Shown one piece after another: positions 25,910 to 34,253 of a DNA stretch of 64,000 nt. A program made the translations under genes and the position numbers. Position 1 is the first letter of the stretch; each line of letters opens with the position of its first letter. This stretch comes from Rossellomorea aquimaris. Lineage in GTDB: Bacteria > Bacillota > Bacilli > Bacillales > Bacillaceae_B. The notes under the pieces were generated by a model. It ran no database searches and was not told where the DNA came from. It was given only the letters and a program-made list of their open reading frames with translations. Location: assembly GCF_035590735.1 (NCBI RefSeq), contig NZ_CP141595.1, positions 1,645,001 through 1,709,000 of the forward strand, given 5' to 3'.

Positions 25910-28900
25910 TTGAAAATCAGTGATTTTTCCATACGCCGTCCTGTATTCACCATTGTCACAATGCTGCTCATTCTTATTCTTGGAGGAGTTTCCCTCCTCC
26001 GAATCCCATTAAAGCTCATTCCTGACCTAAATCCTCCAGTTGGGGTCGTCGTGACCAATTATCCTGGCGCCAGTCCTGAAGAAGTGGTGGAAAAGTTGAC
26101 AAAGCCACTGGAAGAAAGCTTGTCCACTTTACCGGGAATGAAAAACATCCAATCTACTTCAAGGGAAGGCTCAAACTTCATTCTCCTTGAATTTTCATGG
26201 ACAACTTCCATTGATGAGATAGAAAATGATGTACTTCAAAGAATGGATCAAACTCCACTTCCAGATGGGGCGGATAATCCCAGGTTTCTTAAGTTCGATC
26301 CGGCCCAATTTCCAATCATTCAATTCTCGTTACGTGAAGAGGGTAAGGAAAGTAATTTAAAAACGCTATCAGAGAATTTGAAGTTGGAATTAACCCGGGT
26401 TGAAGGAGTGGCCAATGTAAACGTTTCAGGTTCACTCCAGGATGAAGTGGTCATTGAATTAAATCAACAAGCGCTGAAAGATAATCGTCTAAGTCAATCT
26501 GACGTTATTAACACGATTAGAGCAAATAATGTAACATCGCCTGGGGATACCATAGAAACTGATGGACAAACCTTAACCACCCGTGTTATGAGTGAATTAC
26601 AATCCGTGGATGAACTGGAAAAATTGGTGCTGCTAGTGAATCCTCAAAATGGTAAGAAGATTACCCTAGGGGAAGTGGCGACTGTTGAGAAAAAGCAACA
26701 GGACACGAATACGATCACTCGTGCCAATCAGGAATCTGCCATCCTGTTTAGTGTGTTACAACAATCCGACGCAAACACGGCTTCTGTTTCAAAAGCATTT
26801 CAAGATGAGTTGGATCGTCTACTTCAACAAGACCAATACAAATCAATCAAAGCGGACATTCTCTTTGATCAGGGCGACTACATTACCCAAGCGATAGGAA
26901 ATATTGCAAATTCCCTTATCATTGGTGGGGCTTTTGCCATGCTTGTTCTATTTCTATTCCTGAAGAATGTAAAGAGCCCGTTAATCATCGGAGTGGCGAT
27001 TCCATATTCTGTTATCGTTACATTTGTCTTAATGTTCTTTGCTGACTTTGCTTTGAATATCATGACTCTCGGAGCACTTGCCCTTGGAATTGGAATGCTT
27101 GTGGATAATGCCATTGTTGTAATTGAAAATATTTACCGGCACCTATCCCTTGGGAAAACACCTAGAGAGGCTGCGAGTATCGGAGCCAAAGAAGTGGGTG
27201 GAGCCATTACGGCATCTACTCTAACAACAGTTGCAGTGTTTTTACCTGTTGTCTTTATTTCAGGTTTGCTTGGTGAATTATTTACCGAATTTGCTTTGAC
27301 CATTTCATTTAGCTTATTAGCATCCCTCGTTGTAGCCTTAACGGTCATCCCGATGTTGGCAAGCAGATTATTGAAGAAGCCTAAAGGAAATCTCGAAGCG
27401 AAGCGCAGGCGCTCAAAGAGCAGAAAAACATTTGCCAGGTCTGTCAAATGGGCCCTTCGTCACAGATTCATCGTCCTGTTTATTACGGCTCTTACTCTTG
27501 TCGCGGGCGGTTTCGGCTTAACGACAGTAGGAACACAGTTTTTACCTCCTACGGATGAAGGGTTTTTCAATATGAGAGTCGAATTAGAAAATGGCGCATC
27601 CGTGGAAGAGACGAACAAAGTTGTAAATGCAATTGAAGATAGGCTGGAAAAAGAAAAAGATGTTGATGTTTTTGTTAGCCTGGTCGGTACAACTCAGGAA
27701 GAGTCCTTTAGAGGAAGTTCAAAAGGGAATATTGCTGAAGTGTACGTAAAAATGAAGCCTTTAGAAGATCGTGGGAGATCCATATTCACTTTTGCAGATG
27801 AAGTAAAACCTGAGATAGAGAAAGCTGCAAAAAAGGTAAATGATTCATCGGAAATTTCTTTTAACCTCCAGTCCACATCAGGTTCTAGTCCTCAAACCCT
27901 GACGTTCAATTTAAGGGATACAGATCCAAATCGATTGGATCAATCTGTTGATGCATTATTCAATTCTTTGAAGGGTATGGAAAACGTATCAGAAGTGACC
28001 ACGGATCAAATGGAAACGGTCAAAGAAGTCCAAATGAAAGTGAACCGTGACAAAGCTCTCGAACAAGGGTTGGCACCAGCTCAGATAGGCACCCTTGTAC
28101 AGGACGTAACACGAGGTGTATTGGCGACTCAAATGGTTACAGAGACGTCTGATGTAATAAATGTCCTCGTTCAATATGACCGTAATATTACTGAGAATCT
28201 GGACTCACTAAAAAAACTTCTTATCCCTAACGGACAAGGAAAGTATATTCAATTAAATTCTGTAGTAGATTTCTCGATAGAAGATGGTCCTGTCAGTATA
28301 CAAAGAATCGATCAGCAGCACGCAGTTCAATTCACTTTGAAGTATTCATCGTCCACCAATCTCGGCGCAATCTCGAAAGATGTGGATGAGAAGATTGAAT
28401 CATTGGAACTCCCGAATGAGACGTTGGTTTCATTCAGTGGTGACAGGGAGTTACTGGAAGACTCAATTGACGATATGGCACTTGCACTGGGACTGGCAAT
28501 TGTTCTTGTCTATATGGTCATGGCTGCACAGTTTGAATCATTTAAGTATCCATTTGTCATTATGTTTACAGTGCCGCTAATGGTCATCGGGGTCGCAATA
28601 GCGCTGGCGGTAACTCAAACACCTATAAGCATTTCAGCGATTATTGGGGTCATAGTCCTGGCAGGCATTGTTGTAAACAATGCGATTGTGATTGTCGATT
28701 ACATCAACCAGCGTAAAGAATCCGGAATCAATAGCTTTGATAGTATTGTTGAAGCAGTTCAAGACCGGGCACGGCCGATACTAATGACCGCATTGACGAC
28801 GATACTTGGCCTGTTACCACTTGCCCTGGGACTCGGTGAAGGTACTGAGATCAATCAGCCGATGGGTATAGCCGTCATTGGCGGGTTAATAAGCAGTACA

Positions 28901-28999
28901 CTGTTAACGATTTATGTCATTCCGATTGTATATAGTTTCTTTGATAAAGAAACGAGAAGAATGAAGAGAAATCCTGAAGCATACGGTAATAAAGAATAG
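25910..28999 (+). CDS. swrC: RND family efflux pump, SwrC-like
   Basis: This 1029-residue proton-driven efflux transporter of the AcrB/HAE1 type resembles B. subtilis SwrC (YerP), which exports surfactin and contributes to drug resistance. It has an N-terminal helix, two large extracellular porter loops (about 35-325 and 550-840), and two groups of helices. TM4 carries the proton-relay GIGMLVDNAIVVIENI. GGTLSDS-like and SISAIIGVIVLAGIVVNNAIVIVDYIN motifs complete the second half. The start is TTG at 25910, 8 nt after GAAAGGGGA. No membrane-fusion partner is encoded nearby, as is usual for SwrC. The substrate is inferred only. Confidence 0.88.
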   Translation: MKISDFSIRRPVFTIVTMLLILILGGVSLLRIPLKLIPDLNPPVGVVVTNYPGASPEEVVEKLTKPLEESLSTLPGMKNIQSTSREGSNFILLEFSWTTSIDEIENDVLQRMDQTPLPDGADNPRFLKFDPAQFPIIQFSLREEGKESNLKTLSENLKLELTRVEGVANVNVSGSLQDEVVIELNQQALKDNRLSQSDVINTIRANNVTSPGDTIETDGQTLTTRVMSELQSVDELEKLVLLVNPQNGKKITLGEVATVEKKQQDTNTITRANQESAILFSVLQQSDANTASVSKAFQDELDRLLQQDQYKSIKADILFDQGDYITQAIGNIANSLIIGGAFAMLVLFLFLKNVKSPLIIGVAIPYSVIVTFVLMFFADFALNIMTLGALALGIGMLVDNAIVVIENIYRHLSLGKTPREAASIGAKEVGGAITASTLTTVAVFLPVVFISGLLGELFTEFALTISFSLLASLVVALTVIPMLASRLLKKPKGNLEAKRRRSKSRKTFARSVKWALRHRFIVLFITALTLVAGGFGLTTVGTQFLPPTDEGFFNMRVELENGASVEETNKVVNAIEDRLEKEKDVDVFVSLVGTTQEESFRGSSKGNIAEVYVKMKPLEDRGRSIFTFADEVKPEIEKAAKKVNDSSEISFNLQSTSGSSPQTLTFNLRDTDPNRLDQSVDALFNSLKGMENVSEVTTDQMETVKEVQMKVNRDKALEQGLAPAQIGTLVQDVTRGVLATQMVTETSDVINVLVQYDRNITENLDSLKKLLIPNGQGKYIQLNSVVDFSIEDGPVSIQRIDQQHAVQFTLKYSSSTNLGAISKDVDEKIESLELPNETLVSFSGDRELLEDSIDDMALALGLAIVLVYMVMAAQFESFKYPFVIMFTVPLMVIGVAIALAVTQTPISISAIIGVIVLAGIVVNNAIVIVDYINQRKESGINSFDSIVEAVQDRARPILMTALTTILGLLPLALGLGEGTEINQPMGIAVIGGLISSTLLTIYVIPIVYSFFDKETRRMKRNPEAYGNKE

Positions 29000-29012
29000 T
29001 CAAAATCAAACG

Positions 29013-29082
29013 AGCTAACCTGACAGCTAAGTAGTCACCTCCTTATATCGAGCAGGTACATTAGACTTCAGGTTAGCTTTTT
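29013..29082 (+). terminator. Terminator-like long-loop hairpin
   Basis: AGCTAACCTGA pairs perfectly with TCAGGTTAGCT across a 44-base loop, followed by a T-run. It follows the RND gene. Confidence 0.65.
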
Positions 29083-29125
29083 GTATTACCCATTTTGAAA
29101 GAAGTCCTTGGCGGGGGGAAACGAA

Positions 29126-30214
29126 ATGAAGAAAGGGAAATATTTAATCACGGGGTTTCCAGGGTTTTTGAGTCTTAATATTGTGGAAGAATTAAGTAGT
29201 CAAGAGAAGGCATCAACGATCTACTTGCTTCATTTAGACACTATGACTGAAGAAGCAGAGGAATTAGCCGGTAAGCTTGCAGGAAACAAAGGAACCGACC
29301 TCATTTTAGTGAAGGGAGACATTACACAACCGGATCTTGGAATGTCAGAAGGAAAAATAGGTGAAATACGCGAAACAGTGGAGTATGTCTGGCACTTAGC
29401 TGCCATCTATGATCTTGCCGTGCCTGAAAATCTTGCATATAAAGTAAATGTCGAGGGAACACGACACGTTAATTCTTTCTGTAAAACTCTTCACCAATTA
29501 AAGAGATACGTTTATTTTTCTACTGCGTTTGTGGCCGGTACACGTAAAGGAGAGGTGTATGAGAAGGAGCTTGAGTATCCACCCAGCTTTAATAATTTCT
29601 ACGAAAAGACAAAGTATGAAGCAGAGGTATTAGTGGAAGAACTCAAGGAAATCCTGCCGATTACCATCATCCGCCCCGGTATCGTTAAAGGAAGTTCAAA
29701 GACGGGTGAGACAGTTAAATTTGATGGTCCGTATTTTATTATGAATATGTTTAAGCGATTATCCTTTTTACCTTGGATACCCTTTCTCGGAGAAGGAAAT
29801 GCCCTCATCAATATCGTTCCCGTCGAATATGTCGTCAGAGCTTCTATATACCTCGGCCACGAAGGGATCGGAACAGGAAAAACCTATCATCTTACCGATC
29901 CACAACCAGTTACGGTAAACGAAGTATATGAACAGATTCTATGGCATATGTACAAGAAACAGCCGCGGGGAAGAGTTCCCTTATCTCTTTCCAATTGGGC
30001 ACTTGGCTTTCGGTTTGTACGAAGATATTTGAGGGTTGAACGTGAAGCGCTTGATTATTTTACACTTGAGGGAAGGTTTAATTGTCAATATGCTCAAGAA
30101 GACTTAAGAGGATCTCACATTCAATGCCCAACCCTCTCAAGCCAAATTGAAAAAATGGTTGAATTTTATCTTGAACATTCCTCTAACGAAAAATTACATG
30201 TGAAGATTAATTAA
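29126..30214 (+). CDS. Extended SDR / thioester-reductase-like oxidoreductase
   Basis: This 362-residue NAD(P)-dependent extended short-chain dehydrogenase has the Rossmann motif TGFPGFLS near residue 9 (variant GxxGxxS). VWHLAAIYDL, YFSTAFVAG and the catalytic YEKTK follow. The NAD_binding_4/thioester-reductase flavour suggests activity on acyl- or sugar-linked substrates, but none can be assigned. The ATG at 29126 lies 7-8 nt after a GGGGGG run. It follows the RND pump on the same strand but beyond a terminator. Confidence 0.8.
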   Translation: MKKGKYLITGFPGFLSLNIVEELSSQEKASTIYLLHLDTMTEEAEELAGKLAGNKGTDLILVKGDITQPDLGMSEGKIGEIRETVEYVWHLAAIYDLAVPENLAYKVNVEGTRHVNSFCKTLHQLKRYVYFSTAFVAGTRKGEVYEKELEYPPSFNNFYEKTKYEAEVLVEELKEILPITIIRPGIVKGSSKTGETVKFDGPYFIMNMFKRLSFLPWIPFLGEGNALINIVPVEYVVRASIYLGHEGIGTGKTYHLTDPQPVTVNEVYEQILWHMYKKQPRGRVPLSLSNWALGFRFVRRYLRVEREALDYFTLEGRFNCQYAQEDLRGSHIQCPTLSSQIEKMVEFYLEHSSNEKLHVKIN

Positions 30215-30317
30215 TGTAGTTTTCATGAAGAATGTTAGATAGTGTCATAATCCTCGTAATAATTGGGAGGGAAATGGTAAAAATAATGGGAGAAGCATCA
30301 ATAGGAGGATTCTCAAG

Positions 30318-30404
30318 ATGTCATTTTCCCTTACGCAATATCCAATCCGGTACATACATCCTATAGTTCATTTCCTTCAAGGCAAATTGCTGGGATGCCC
30401 ATGA
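30318..30404 (+). CDS. Small coupled ORF, 28 codons
   Basis: An ATG at 30318 is preceded by a perfect AGGAGG (30303-30308) at 9-nt spacing. The 28-residue product begins MSFSLTQYPIRYIHP and ends LLGCP. Its stop codon overlaps the start of the next gene as ATGA (30401-30404), the classic arrangement for translational coupling. The membrane protein downstream has no good Shine-Dalgarno of its own, so this ORF may load ribosomes for it. It has no known homologue to me. Confidence 0.5.
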   Translation: MSFSLTQYPIRYIHPIVHFLQGKLLGCP

Positions 30405-30862
30405 AAACCTCTATTACAAAATTAGAAGGAATTCTATGGAGCATTGCTCTCCCTGGTTTTCCGCAATTGCTGGTAGGACTTTGGTTTAAGGGAACGTTAT
30501 TTGTGCTTCTTGAGATTATCATCAATGTCCAGAGTAACTTCAATCAAGGGATTATGTATAGTTTTTTAGGGGAAACCCATAAAGCAGCTTCTGTAATTGA
30601 TTATCAATGGTTAATGTTTTATCCATGTCTTTATATGTTTGCAATGTGGGATGCTTATAAGCTTGCTCAAACCAAGGAAGAACCTTATATATTTTTACCT
30701 TTTGTGTTGTCTGCGTATATGGTGACCGTTGGCTTGATGTACTCTCCTAAGGTATATTTGTTTGGTGAATTTATCGGACCTATCTTTCTGCCGATGTTGT
30801 TTGTGATTCCCGGGGTGGTACTTGGGCTAATCATTCGATCTATCCTCATCAGAATCCATTAA
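30401..30862 (+). CDS. Small membrane protein of unknown function
   Basis: This 153-residue protein has about four hydrophobic helices (IALPGFPQLLVGLWFKGTLF, a central MFYPCLYMFAMWDAY, and two at the C-terminus). The opening PGFPQLLVGLW followed by WDAYKLA resembles small Bacillus membrane proteins without assigned function. The start at 30401 overlaps the stop of an upstream small ORF; an in-frame ATG two codons upstream (30395) is also possible. Nothing in the sequence points to a function. Confidence 0.6.
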   Translation: MKTSITKLEGILWSIALPGFPQLLVGLWFKGTLFVLLEIIINVQSNFNQGIMYSFLGETHKAASVIDYQWLMFYPCLYMFAMWDAYKLAQTKEEPYIFLPFVLSAYMVTVGLMYSPKVYLFGEFIGPIFLPMLFVIPGVVLGLIIRSILIRIH

Positions 30863-30872
30863 GTTTTATCTC

Positions 30873-30901
30873 TTTACGAAACGTCATTCATGAGGTAAGA
30901 T
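30873..30901 (+). promoter_or_regulatory. SigA promoter ahead of Mn riboswitch
   Basis: TTTACG (30873-30878) and TAAGAT (30896-30901) are 17 bp apart, positioned to start transcription about 25 nt before the yybP-ykoY aptamer. Confidence 0.5.
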
Positions 30902-30933
30902 ATGGCTATACAACTTAAACGTTTTCTACCTGT

Positions 30934-31039
30934 CAAAGGGGAGTAGCTATAGGTGACACACCTAAACAAAGTCGTCAGTTCATGGATTATTCCATCGGCT
31001 TTGTTGGCATAATCGATTATGCTCAGCAAGACCTTTGCC
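30934..31039 (+). promoter_or_regulatory. yybP-ykoY manganese riboswitch
   Basis: The element opens with CAAAGGGGAGTAGC (30934-30947), has CGTCAG near 30973, CGGCTTTGTTGGCATA, and closes with TATGCTCAGCAAGACCTTTG, matching the yybP-ykoY consensus. P1 pairs CAAAGG with CCTTTG at about 31032-31037. That 3' strand is also the left arm of the following terminator, so Mn2+ binding should prevent termination and switch on the exporter gene. Confidence 0.93.
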
Positions 31040-31066
31040 TTATTTAGGCAAGGGTCTTTTTATTTT
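31028..31066 (+). terminator. Riboswitch-controlled terminator
   Basis: AAGACCTTTGCCT pairs with AGGCAAGGGTCTT around TATTT, followed by a T-rich tract. It is mutually exclusive with P1 of the Mn aptamer. Confidence 0.88.
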
Positions 31067-31122
31067 ATAAAAATCCTTGCCTATTGGAAAACTAACTGTG
31101 TAAATAGGAGGGACTTACATTA

Positions 31123-31914
31123 ATGGATGCTTCAATGTTATTGGAATATGGTTGGGTACTGCTCATCCTTGTTGGTCTTGAAGGAATTCTGGCTGCCGAT
31201 AATGCAGTTGTTATGGCGGTCATGGTTAAACATCTGCCCGTAGAGCAAAGAAAGAAAGCACTCTTTTATGGTCTATTAGGAGCATTTGTATTTAGATTTG
31301 CTGCACTATTTCTCATCTCGTTCTTAGTGAATGTATGGCAGGTTCAAGCCATCGGGGCAATCTATTTATTCTATGTGTCGATTCATCATTTTGTTAAAAA
31401 GAGGAAAGACACAGGAATTGTTGAGTCCGAGTCAAACAAGGGCTCAGGTTTCTGGACGACGGTTTTAAAGGTGGAGCTTGCAGACATCGCTTTTGCAGTT
31501 GACTCCATGTTAGCTGCCGTAGCTTTAGCGGTTACTTTGCAGCCAACCGGATGGTTTGATGTCGGTGGAATTGACGGTGGTCAGTTTATCGTTATGTTCC
31601 TTGGTGGAATCATCGGCCTGGTGATCATGCGATTTGCTGCAACATGGTTTGTGAAGTTATTGGAGAAATATCCTACATTGGAATCAGCGGCGTTTTTAAT
31701 CGTCGGTTGGGTAGGGGTTAAGCTTGCTGTCTTTACACTTGCTCATCCTGATGTGGCGATCCTGGATCACCATTTCCCTGAATCAAAGCCATGGAAGCTC
31801 GTCTTCTGGACTGTTTTAATCCTTTTATCAGTTGGAGGATATTTATTATCACGAAAGAAAGCAAAACAGGAAGAGGCCAAAGCAGAAACAAAAGCAGAAG
31901 CCAAAGCAGAATAA
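31123..31914 (+). CDS. ykoY: TerC family manganese exporter
   Basis: This 263-residue membrane protein of the TerC family has about seven helices. The metal-binding aspartates lie in EGILAADNAVV (near residue 22) and DIAFAVDSMLA. In B. subtilis the YkoY/YceF proteins (also called MeeY/MeeF) export Mn2+ and supply it to secreted enzymes. Both the upstream Mn riboswitch and the position next to sigI support YkoY. An unusual C-terminal tail of AKAE-type repeats (last 20 residues) ends the protein. A terminator follows. Confidence 0.9.
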   Translation: MDASMLLEYGWVLLILVGLEGILAADNAVVMAVMVKHLPVEQRKKALFYGLLGAFVFRFAALFLISFLVNVWQVQAIGAIYLFYVSIHHFVKKRKDTGIVESESNKGSGFWTTVLKVELADIAFAVDSMLAAVALAVTLQPTGWFDVGGIDGGQFIVMFLGGIIGLVIMRFAATWFVKLLEKYPTLESAAFLIVGWVGVKLAVFTLAHPDVAILDHHFPESKPWKLVFWTVLILLSVGGYLLSRKKAKQEEAKAETKAEAKAE

Positions 31915-31924
31915 AGAAAAATCG

Positions 31925-31960
31925 AAAGCTAACGTGATAAAAATTCACGTTAGCTTTTTT
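31925..31960 (+). terminator. Intrinsic terminator
   Basis: AAAGCTAACGTGA pairs perfectly with its complement around a 7-base loop, with a T-tract. Confidence 0.9.
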
Positions 31961-32125
31961 ACTATGAGAAATCATATGTCTACCCTCCCCTTACCATTCC
32001 GTCCCTCTTTGAGAACTTTTTCAATTTTTATTTGTATAAACCCCCTCAAAAAAAAATCTCTTAACGTAACTCCTTTAATAAGGCGATCGATCGACCAATA
32101 AAACTTTAACTTCCGAGGTGTACAT

Positions 32126-33295
32126 ATGACGAAACATTCCAAATTAATGAAATCATCTTTAGCTGTATTAGTAGCAGGATCTATTAGCTTTTCAGGTTCA
32201 TTGGCTTATGCAAATAACGATGAAAAAACGTTCGACACGGTTACAATTGAGCAAAAGGGCAGTACAGGCGTTGCAGTGAATGATGAAGCTATGATTGATT
32301 CTGCTAAAACAGAAATTGAAAAACTGGAAAAGACTGAAACCCCATCATTACTTCCTGGTGATTTCTTCTATTTTGCTAAGCTTGCTTTAGAGAAAGTGAA
32401 GCTTGCCTTTACGATGGATGATGCGAAAGAAGCAAAACTACTTGCAGAGTATGCAGCAGAAAGGCTTGCTGAAGTAGAAGCTTTATTTGAAGAAGGAAAA
32501 GAAGAGGAAGCCATCGAAGCAATCAATCATGCCATTGAAATGATTAAACGCTCTGGAGAGGAATTACCACACGGTGAGAACCAAGAAGCATCTAACGATG
32601 ATTCGATGGAAGAGACAAAGGACGAAACTACAGATGAATCGAATACTGAAGAGGAAAATATTGAAACGGAAAAAAACAAAGAAAGAAATGAAGAAGGAAC
32701 TGTAGAAGAATCAGATTCCGAAGGAATATCGGATGAAATGAAAGAATTAATGTCGCAAAATATCATCGCACTTAAAGCTAATCTGGAGAAAGTGAAGAAC
32801 CCAAAAGCGAAAGCCGCCCTTCAACAAAACATTGAAAAAAGTTATATGAAATTAGCCGAAAAGCTTGCAAAGCTAGAAGAAAAATGGACGGAAAAAGCAA
32901 ATGCTAAAGAAGAAACAGAATCCGATGAATCGATGAAGGAAGACTCTGTAACTCCGGTTGAAGAAGCAGCACCACCCGAAACAACTACTGATGAAAATAC
33001 AGATGGAAGTAAAACTGAGACAACTCCAACGGTGAAAGTAGAAACAGAAAAAACTGCACCAGTAAAAGTTCAGCACGTGGAAAAAGAAGCCAAGAAAGAA
33101 TTACAGCAACAACAAAAACAAGAGAAAAAAGAAGCAATAGAAGCGCGTAAACAAATGAAAAACGAGGAAAAACAAGCTCGTCATGATGTTAAAGAAGAAA
33201 AGAAACAGCATCAGCCAGCTTCAAAACAGAAGGAACACCAGGGTCAGAACAGTAAAAGCGGTAAAGAAAACGGCAAGGGTCACAATAAAGACTAA
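32126..33295 (+). CDS. Secreted DUF5667 protein
   Basis: This 389-residue exported protein has a signal peptide at residues 1-30 (cleavage near AYA-NND). The DUF5667-like helical region (about 70-150) starts with the typical LLPGDFFYFAKLALEKVKLAFTMD and has alternating E/A-rich helices. A long acidic region and a second helical segment (about 205-250) follow, then a basic K/Q/E-rich disordered tail. The function is unknown; cell-wall or envelope association is plausible from the charged tail. It lies between ykoY and sigI, with 202 nt to the sigI start. Confidence 0.8.
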   Translation: MTKHSKLMKSSLAVLVAGSISFSGSLAYANNDEKTFDTVTIEQKGSTGVAVNDEAMIDSAKTEIEKLEKTETPSLLPGDFFYFAKLALEKVKLAFTMDDAKEAKLLAEYAAERLAEVEALFEEGKEEEAIEAINHAIEMIKRSGEELPHGENQEASNDDSMEETKDETTDESNTEEENIETEKNKERNEEGTVEESDSEGISDEMKELMSQNIIALKANLEKVKNPKAKAALQQNIEKSYMKLAEKLAKLEEKWTEKANAKEETESDESMKEDSVTPVEEAAPPETTTDENTDGSKTETTPTVKVETEKTAPVKVQHVEKEAKKELQQQQKQEKKEAIEARKQMKNEEKQARHDVKEEKKQHQPASKQKEHQGQNSKSGKENGKGHNKD

Positions 33296-33467
33296 GAGTA
33301 TAGGGCAATAGCTCCAGGTTAGGCTGAAATTCTAATGATTCGTCAGTCTCGAAGGGGATGCTGCACTTAAAGTGATTTTTCATTTGCTGAGTTGAGTGCA
33401 TCTGTAAAGATTACTTAAGCAGTACCCCTTCATCTCTATTATCCTTTTAATATCAACTTCATATGAG

Positions 33468-33473
33468 TATAAT
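33468..33473 (+). promoter_or_regulatory. Candidate -10 box of sigI
   Basis: A perfect TATAAT lies 25 nt before the chosen sigI ATG. No convincing -35 box is seen at 16-18 bp, so it may be an extended or weak promoter. The 180-bp gap after the DUF5667 gene shows no clear terminator. Confidence 0.4.
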
Positions 33474-33497
33474 AGTGTGCAGGATGGAGTGAGACTG

Positions 33498-34253
33498 ATG
33501 CTAAATGTATTACTAATTTTACTAGCCAAACAAAAGAAGAAGCAAACGCTCGAAGACATGGCAATACGAATTCAAAATGGTGATGAACAATTACTGAACA
33601 TAGTTCTGGAAGACTATAAGCCATTCATAAAAAAGACAGTATCTTCAGTCTGCAAGCGGTATATCTATGAAAGTGATGATGAATTCAGCATCGGTCTTAT
33701 TGCCTTTCATGACGCTATCTTAAAATATAATCACCAGCGAGGGTCATCCATCATTAGTTTTTCTGAAGTAATCATCAAACGGAAAGTAATAGATTATATC
33801 AGAAAAAACGGAAAGTTTCAGGATGTGAGCATCGACATGAGTCTGGTTGAGGACGATGAAGAGACCCCGAATTTAACAATAGAGCAAATCGTTTCTGTTG
33901 AAGAATATGGAAAGCAGCAAGAAGGAAAGAAGAGGCGTGAAGAAATCATCTCTTTCCAAGAACATCTATCTCACTTCAAATTATCCTTCCATGAGCTGGT
34001 CGAACAATCACCTAAGCATGAAGATGCCAGACTGAATGCCATTGACATTGCTAAAACTGTGGTAAATTCCAAAGAATTATTGGAGTACCTCCTGGAAAAG
34101 AAACGATTACCCATAAAAAAATTAGAGAAACAGGTAAACGTTAGTAGAAAAACAATTGAGAGAAATAGAAAATATATTATTGCCATTACTCTTATTCTTA
34201 TAGGAGATTATGTGTATTTACGGGATTACTTAAAAGGGCGGTTAGAGATATGA
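33498..34253 (+). CDS. sigI: RNA polymerase sigma factor SigI
   Basis: This 251-residue alternative sigma factor is of the SigI heat-shock/envelope type. A region-2-like part spans about 25-110 (DEFSIGLIAFHDAILKYN, KRKVIDYIRK). The SigI-specific C-terminal domain, RLPIKKLEKQVNVSRKTIERNRKYIIAITLILIGDY, contains a helix-turn-helix. ATG 33498 has an upstream TGGAG at 8 nt; GTG codons further upstream are less likely. The stop overlaps rsgI as ATGA, so the pair is translationally coupled. The neighbours ykoY and sspD match the B. subtilis locus. Confidence 0.93.
   Translation: MLNVLLILLAKQKKKQTLEDMAIRIQNGDEQLLNIVLEDYKPFIKKTVSSVCKRYIYESDDEFSIGLIAFHDAILKYNHQRGSSIISFSEVIIKRKVIDYIRKNGKFQDVSIDMSLVEDDEETPNLTIEQIVSVEEYGKQQEGKKRREEIISFQEHLSHFKLSFHELVEQSPKHEDARLNAIDIAKTVVNSKELLEYLLEKKRLPIKKLEKQVNVSRKTIERNRKYIIAITLILIGDYVYLRDYLKGRLEI

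Noticed and set aside
30274..30363. 30-codon frame starting just before the coupled small ORF
   Set aside because: GGGAGG is only 3 nt from its ATG and the frame ends inside the better-supported ORF at 30318.
32527..33076. Ser- and Phe-rich minus-strand frames across the DUF5667 gene
   Set aside because: They are mirror images of E/K-rich codons (GAA/AAA read backwards) and have no start signals.
32600..33290. Repetitive E/K/Q codons considered as a tandem DNA repeat
   Set aside because: No exact repeat unit is present; it is low-complexity coding for a disordered charged tail.
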